Source of the DNA: Laterigemmans sp052161645 | GTDB taxonomy: Bacteria; Planctomycetota; Planctomycetia; Pirellulales; Pirellulaceae | Direction: 5' to 3' (one strand) | Length of the DNA stretch: 64,000 nucleotides | NCBI GenBank assembly: GCA_052161645.1 | Contig: CP197414.1 | Shown here: positions 61,780-64,000 of the stretch, one piece after another | How positions within the stretch are numbered: the stretch's first letter is position 1 | Layout of the letters: each line of letters opens with the position of its first letter | The notes under the pieces: generated by a model | The model's input: the letters and a program-made list of their open reading frames with translations, nothing else | What the model was told of the DNA's origin: nothing | The model's database searches: none | Program-made: the position numbers and the translations under genes

Positions 61780-63750
61780 CTATTCGGCAGCCGGTTTTCT
61801 GAGCAAAAATTGATTGATGATCCAACCGGAATCGGTGGTTTTCATGAATCCGCCACCGGGCTGGACATGTTGTTGGATGTCTTGGAACGGTGGCAGTTTG
61901 CTGGTGTCGATTTCGGGCGGCTGGGCAGCGGCAACCTCTGTCTCGGCTTGCTCGGCTCGTTCGATCAAGCGGCGGATCAAGCTGGCCAGCAGCGAGTCGG
62001 ACTCGAGGAACTTACGCTTGCGGACGAGTTCATACTTAATTCGCCAAGCCATATCAGTGCGGACGATCCGCTCCATGGCACGCTCCTCGCCACCTTCTCG
62101 CAAGATCGCAGTGCGTACCCGCTCGAAGGCTGGTTGATCGGCAAATGAGCCTTGGCCGCTCCGTTTATGCTCGACAAGATCGACCAGCATTTCGGCATGG
62201 CTGGCAAACATCAAATAGCCATCAAAGACGGTGATCCCCCAACGCTCCATGAGCGGTTCGGATTTCTTGTTGTTGGCTACTGCCGGCTCATCGTCGAAAC
62301 CGAAACCAAAGTCTTCCACATCAAAGTCAATATCCTCGGCTTCGCTGGGGCGAACTTCCCAAATTACGTGGTGGGGATAGTCGAGTTGAAAAATATCGGG
62401 ATCGTTTTCCATCGTGCGGTTGACGACGGTGGCAACGGTCGTGGGGTCACTCAGCGGAAAAGCTCCCGCCACGCGTTCCCGCTGTAGATCATCTTTAATG
62501 ACGTTATCGGTGATAATGATCAGCCCGTCATTGAGATTGCTGATAATATCGCCGGGGATATCTAAATTCTCATCAACCTTGAGGCCCTCCAGCGTGGGGC
62601 GAAAGACTTCGCTATCGAAAGCTGCGTCGATTAGCGTTTCGATGGCCCAAAAGGCTTCTTCCGTTTTCCAATTAACTTGCAGATAGCTGGCCGCCGTGGG
62701 CAATACCCAAGCGGGAATGTCGGTCATTTCGACGTTGGGGAATTGGAGAGCGCGGGCCGCTTTTTCATAACGCTCTGGCCCGGGAACGGTTGGCGGTGCG
62801 AACAAAAAGCCACGGTGCAGCAGGTCGTAAAACTCGGTCGCCACGTAGACGCTACCACCGGCGGATTGCAGCACGTCAAAACCTTGGTCGCTGAGCAGAT
62901 TAAGGATATCGACTTGGTTGCCACGGTCGACATTGGCCAATTCACGCAAGATTTTTCCCATTTCGATGGGCCGAGCAAACCAGCGAACGCGCGGCAACGC
63001 GTTGCCCGCTAGATCGTTTTCCGAGCCAGTCATGCTGGGGTGCCCGAAGACCCGTTGGTAAGCGGGCAAGCTGACGAGTCCATCGGCGCGTCCATCCAAG
63101 GCGGCACTGATCATGCCAGCCAGCGTCTCCACGCGATCGCTAATGACGACTCGTTCGGCCACGGTGACGACACCCAGTCGTTCGACACCCAGCTGACCTT
63201 TCTTCTGTGGCAAGTTGTAGATCGTGGCCGACTCGCCGCGGATTGTTGAGCGGCTAACCTTCGCACCGCGGTTCCGCAGGCTGGCGTCAATTTTTTCCAA
63301 CAGGGCTTCGCGCTGACTCGCGCGACCCCGCGTGTCGGCCAGCAGAGCTACCGAGAAAGGCCGCGTGGGCGCTTCGAAACGCATCCAGGCCAGCACGACT
63401 TCGCCTGATATCGCTGCTCGTAAATCGCTCCAGTTCACCCCGGCGCGAACTCCCAGTTCCATTAATTTCTCGGCGATTAGGTCGCGTTGGGATTCGATAA
63501 AATCCTGCATGGCGGGATCGTGTTGGAGATCGGCCAACGAAGTTTGCTGCCAGCGCTCGGTCAGCGCGGGCAAATTCTCGAATTCCAAAAAACCTTGTGT
63601 TGAGGCTGGCAGAAAACTGACTGCGGGGGCGAATTCGGCCACCGCTGGCGTCTCTTCTTGAGCCAGGGCGGGCAGCCGAGCCAGTGCCAAATAGCAACAA
63701 AGTCCGCCTAACACCCACAGGAATGTGGTGTTTCGCGAAAGCCGGCCCAT
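61780..63750 (-). CDS. Secreted planctomycete protein of unknown function
   Basis: A 656-residue protein with a signal or anchor (TFLWVLGGLCCYLALARLPALA). The rest is a mostly alpha/beta mixture with no enzyme motif: FLPASTQGFLEFENLPAL at the start, GGSVYVATEFYDLLHRGFLFAPPT in the middle, a central acidic run EAEDIDFDVEDFGFGFDD, and a helical C-terminus. It resembles large secreted planctomycete proteins annotated as hypothetical or DUF3352-like; I am not certain. The ATG at 63750 fits the signal; a longer frame adds seven residues. A 16-bp palindrome lies 49 bases upstream of its start. Confidence 0.7.
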   Translation of the reverse strand: MGRLSRNTTFLWVLGGLCCYLALARLPALAQEETPAVAEFAPAVSFLPASTQGFLEFENLPALTERWQQTSLADLQHDPAMQDFIESQRDLIAEKLMELGVRAGVNWSDLRAAISGEVVLAWMRFEAPTRPFSVALLADTRGRASQREALLEKIDASLRNRGAKVSRSTIRGESATIYNLPQKKGQLGVERLGVVTVAERVVISDRVETLAGMISAALDGRADGLVSLPAYQRVFGHPSMTGSENDLAGNALPRVRWFARPIEMGKILRELANVDRGNQVDILNLLSDQGFDVLQSAGGSVYVATEFYDLLHRGFLFAPPTVPGPERYEKAARALQFPNVEMTDIPAWVLPTAASYLQVNWKTEEAFWAIETLIDAAFDSEVFRPTLEGLKVDENLDIPGDIISNLNDGLIIITDNVIKDDLQRERVAGAFPLSDPTTVATVVNRTMENDPDIFQLDYPHHVIWEVRPSEAEDIDFDVEDFGFGFDDEPAVANNKKSEPLMERWGITVFDGYLMFASHAEMLVDLVEHKRSGQGSFADQPAFERVRTAILREGGEERAMERIVRTDMAWRIKYELVRKRKFLESDSLLASLIRRLIERAEQAETEVAAAQPPEIDTSKLPPFQDIQQHVQPGGGFMKTTDSGWIINQFLLRKPAAE

Positions 63751-63798
63751 TCGGAAGGTGCAAAGCCGCACGTCGATTACCTCTAGACTGATAAGACC

Positions 63799-63814
63799 AG
63801 TTCGAAATCGAACT
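63799..63814 (-). promoter_or_regulatory. Perfect inverted repeat upstream of the 61.8-63.8 kb gene
   Basis: AGTTCGA and TCGAACT arms are separated by AA, 49-64 bases upstream of the ATG. The symmetry suggests a regulator site; no regulator gene is in view. The rest of the sequence to the window end has no recognisable gene. Confidence 0.45.
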
Positions 63815-64000
63815 TCAGGTTGATTCTCGGAAACCCATCAATCCCCATGCCAATAATCCTCCGCGGAATCGGGTTGTGCCGCCATTCTTCCAGCTCGCCC
63901 CTCCGCCTTGCTGCGGAGTTGCCCTCGAAGCAGGGCGTCGCGCAAAAAGTCGCGTGATCACTCCGAACTGCCTACATGAGAAACACCTTTTAATTTACCA

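Noticed and set aside
61436..61813. Short frames in the 61.4-61.8 kb gap
   Set aside because: They are Pro/Arg-rich and lie in repeat-laden DNA, with no start site or family pattern.

Overview
The window looks like a chromosomal segment from a planctomycete, most likely of the Pirellulaceae type. The evidence is lineage-typical families: a prepilin-like DUF1559 protein with a partner small lipoprotein, a DUF1587-1595 cytochrome-like protein coupled to a Tat-exported DUF1552 protein, small planctomycete zinc-ribbon proteins, PQQ-type propellers, large secreted AsmA-like and leucine-rich proteins, and a DUF4175-like membrane protein. The DNA is moderately GC-rich. I see no rRNA, tRNA, CRISPR array, prophage or intact insertion sequence. 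This assignment is inference from gene content only.

Layout. 0.1-4.2 kb: a coupled pair of envelope proteins (minus). 4.3-6.8 kb: sulfotransferase and outer-membrane barrel (plus). 6.9-11.2 kb: small lipoprotein, DUF1559 pseudopilin, secreted propeller and XerC/D recombinase (minus). 11.4-16.4 kb: GalE, a lipoprotein, a trypsin-fold protein and an M49-like metallopeptidase (plus). 16.5-19.5 kb: a three-gene ABC-2 exporter (minus). 19.5-27.9 kb: ispF, cysS, ruvC, ruvA, a TAXI-TRAP importer and a PQQ propeller (plus). 27.9-33.1 kb: one minus-strand block that reads mcsA, mcsB, hsp20, ECF sigma factor, zinc ribbon, hypothetical, lipoprotein, so it looks like a protein-quality-control locus. 33.3-39.4 kb: trpE, rpsT (opposite strand), an AsmA-like giant and a polysaccharide-export lipoprotein. 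39.5-56.9 kb: a long minus-strand run of DUF1552/DUF1592, rsgA, ftsH, recQ, LRR lipoprotein, trpA, trpB, a double hydrolase and argG. 57.0-61.4 kb: larB, nnrD, a small secreted protein, ribF and nrnA (plus). 61.8-63.8 kb: a secreted protein of unknown function (minus).

Most genes are housekeeping or lineage-typical. The most unusual signal is between the genes. Many stop codons here are followed within 0-40 bases by a repeat or hairpin oriented with respect to the gene it follows: 7-bp tandem repeats that contain a stop triplet and therefore place stops in all three frames, 15-bp units that each begin with TAG, and at least four hairpin families. In two convergent gene pairs, each gene carries its own element in its own orientation. 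One further repeat is embedded in frame inside an ABC permease. I read these as 3'-end elements (terminators, mRNA-end protectors or translational backstops) carried by mobile or expanding repeats; this is inference and needs genome-wide counting.

Coding oddities: a cysteinyl-tRNA synthetase with an extra segment before a non-consensus KMSKS loop, a cytosolic-looking trypsin-fold protein, an alpha/beta hydrolase fused to an SGNH hydrolase, a RecQ of over 1000 residues with an acidic linker and extra tail, and a lipoprotein gene with no ATG or GTG start.
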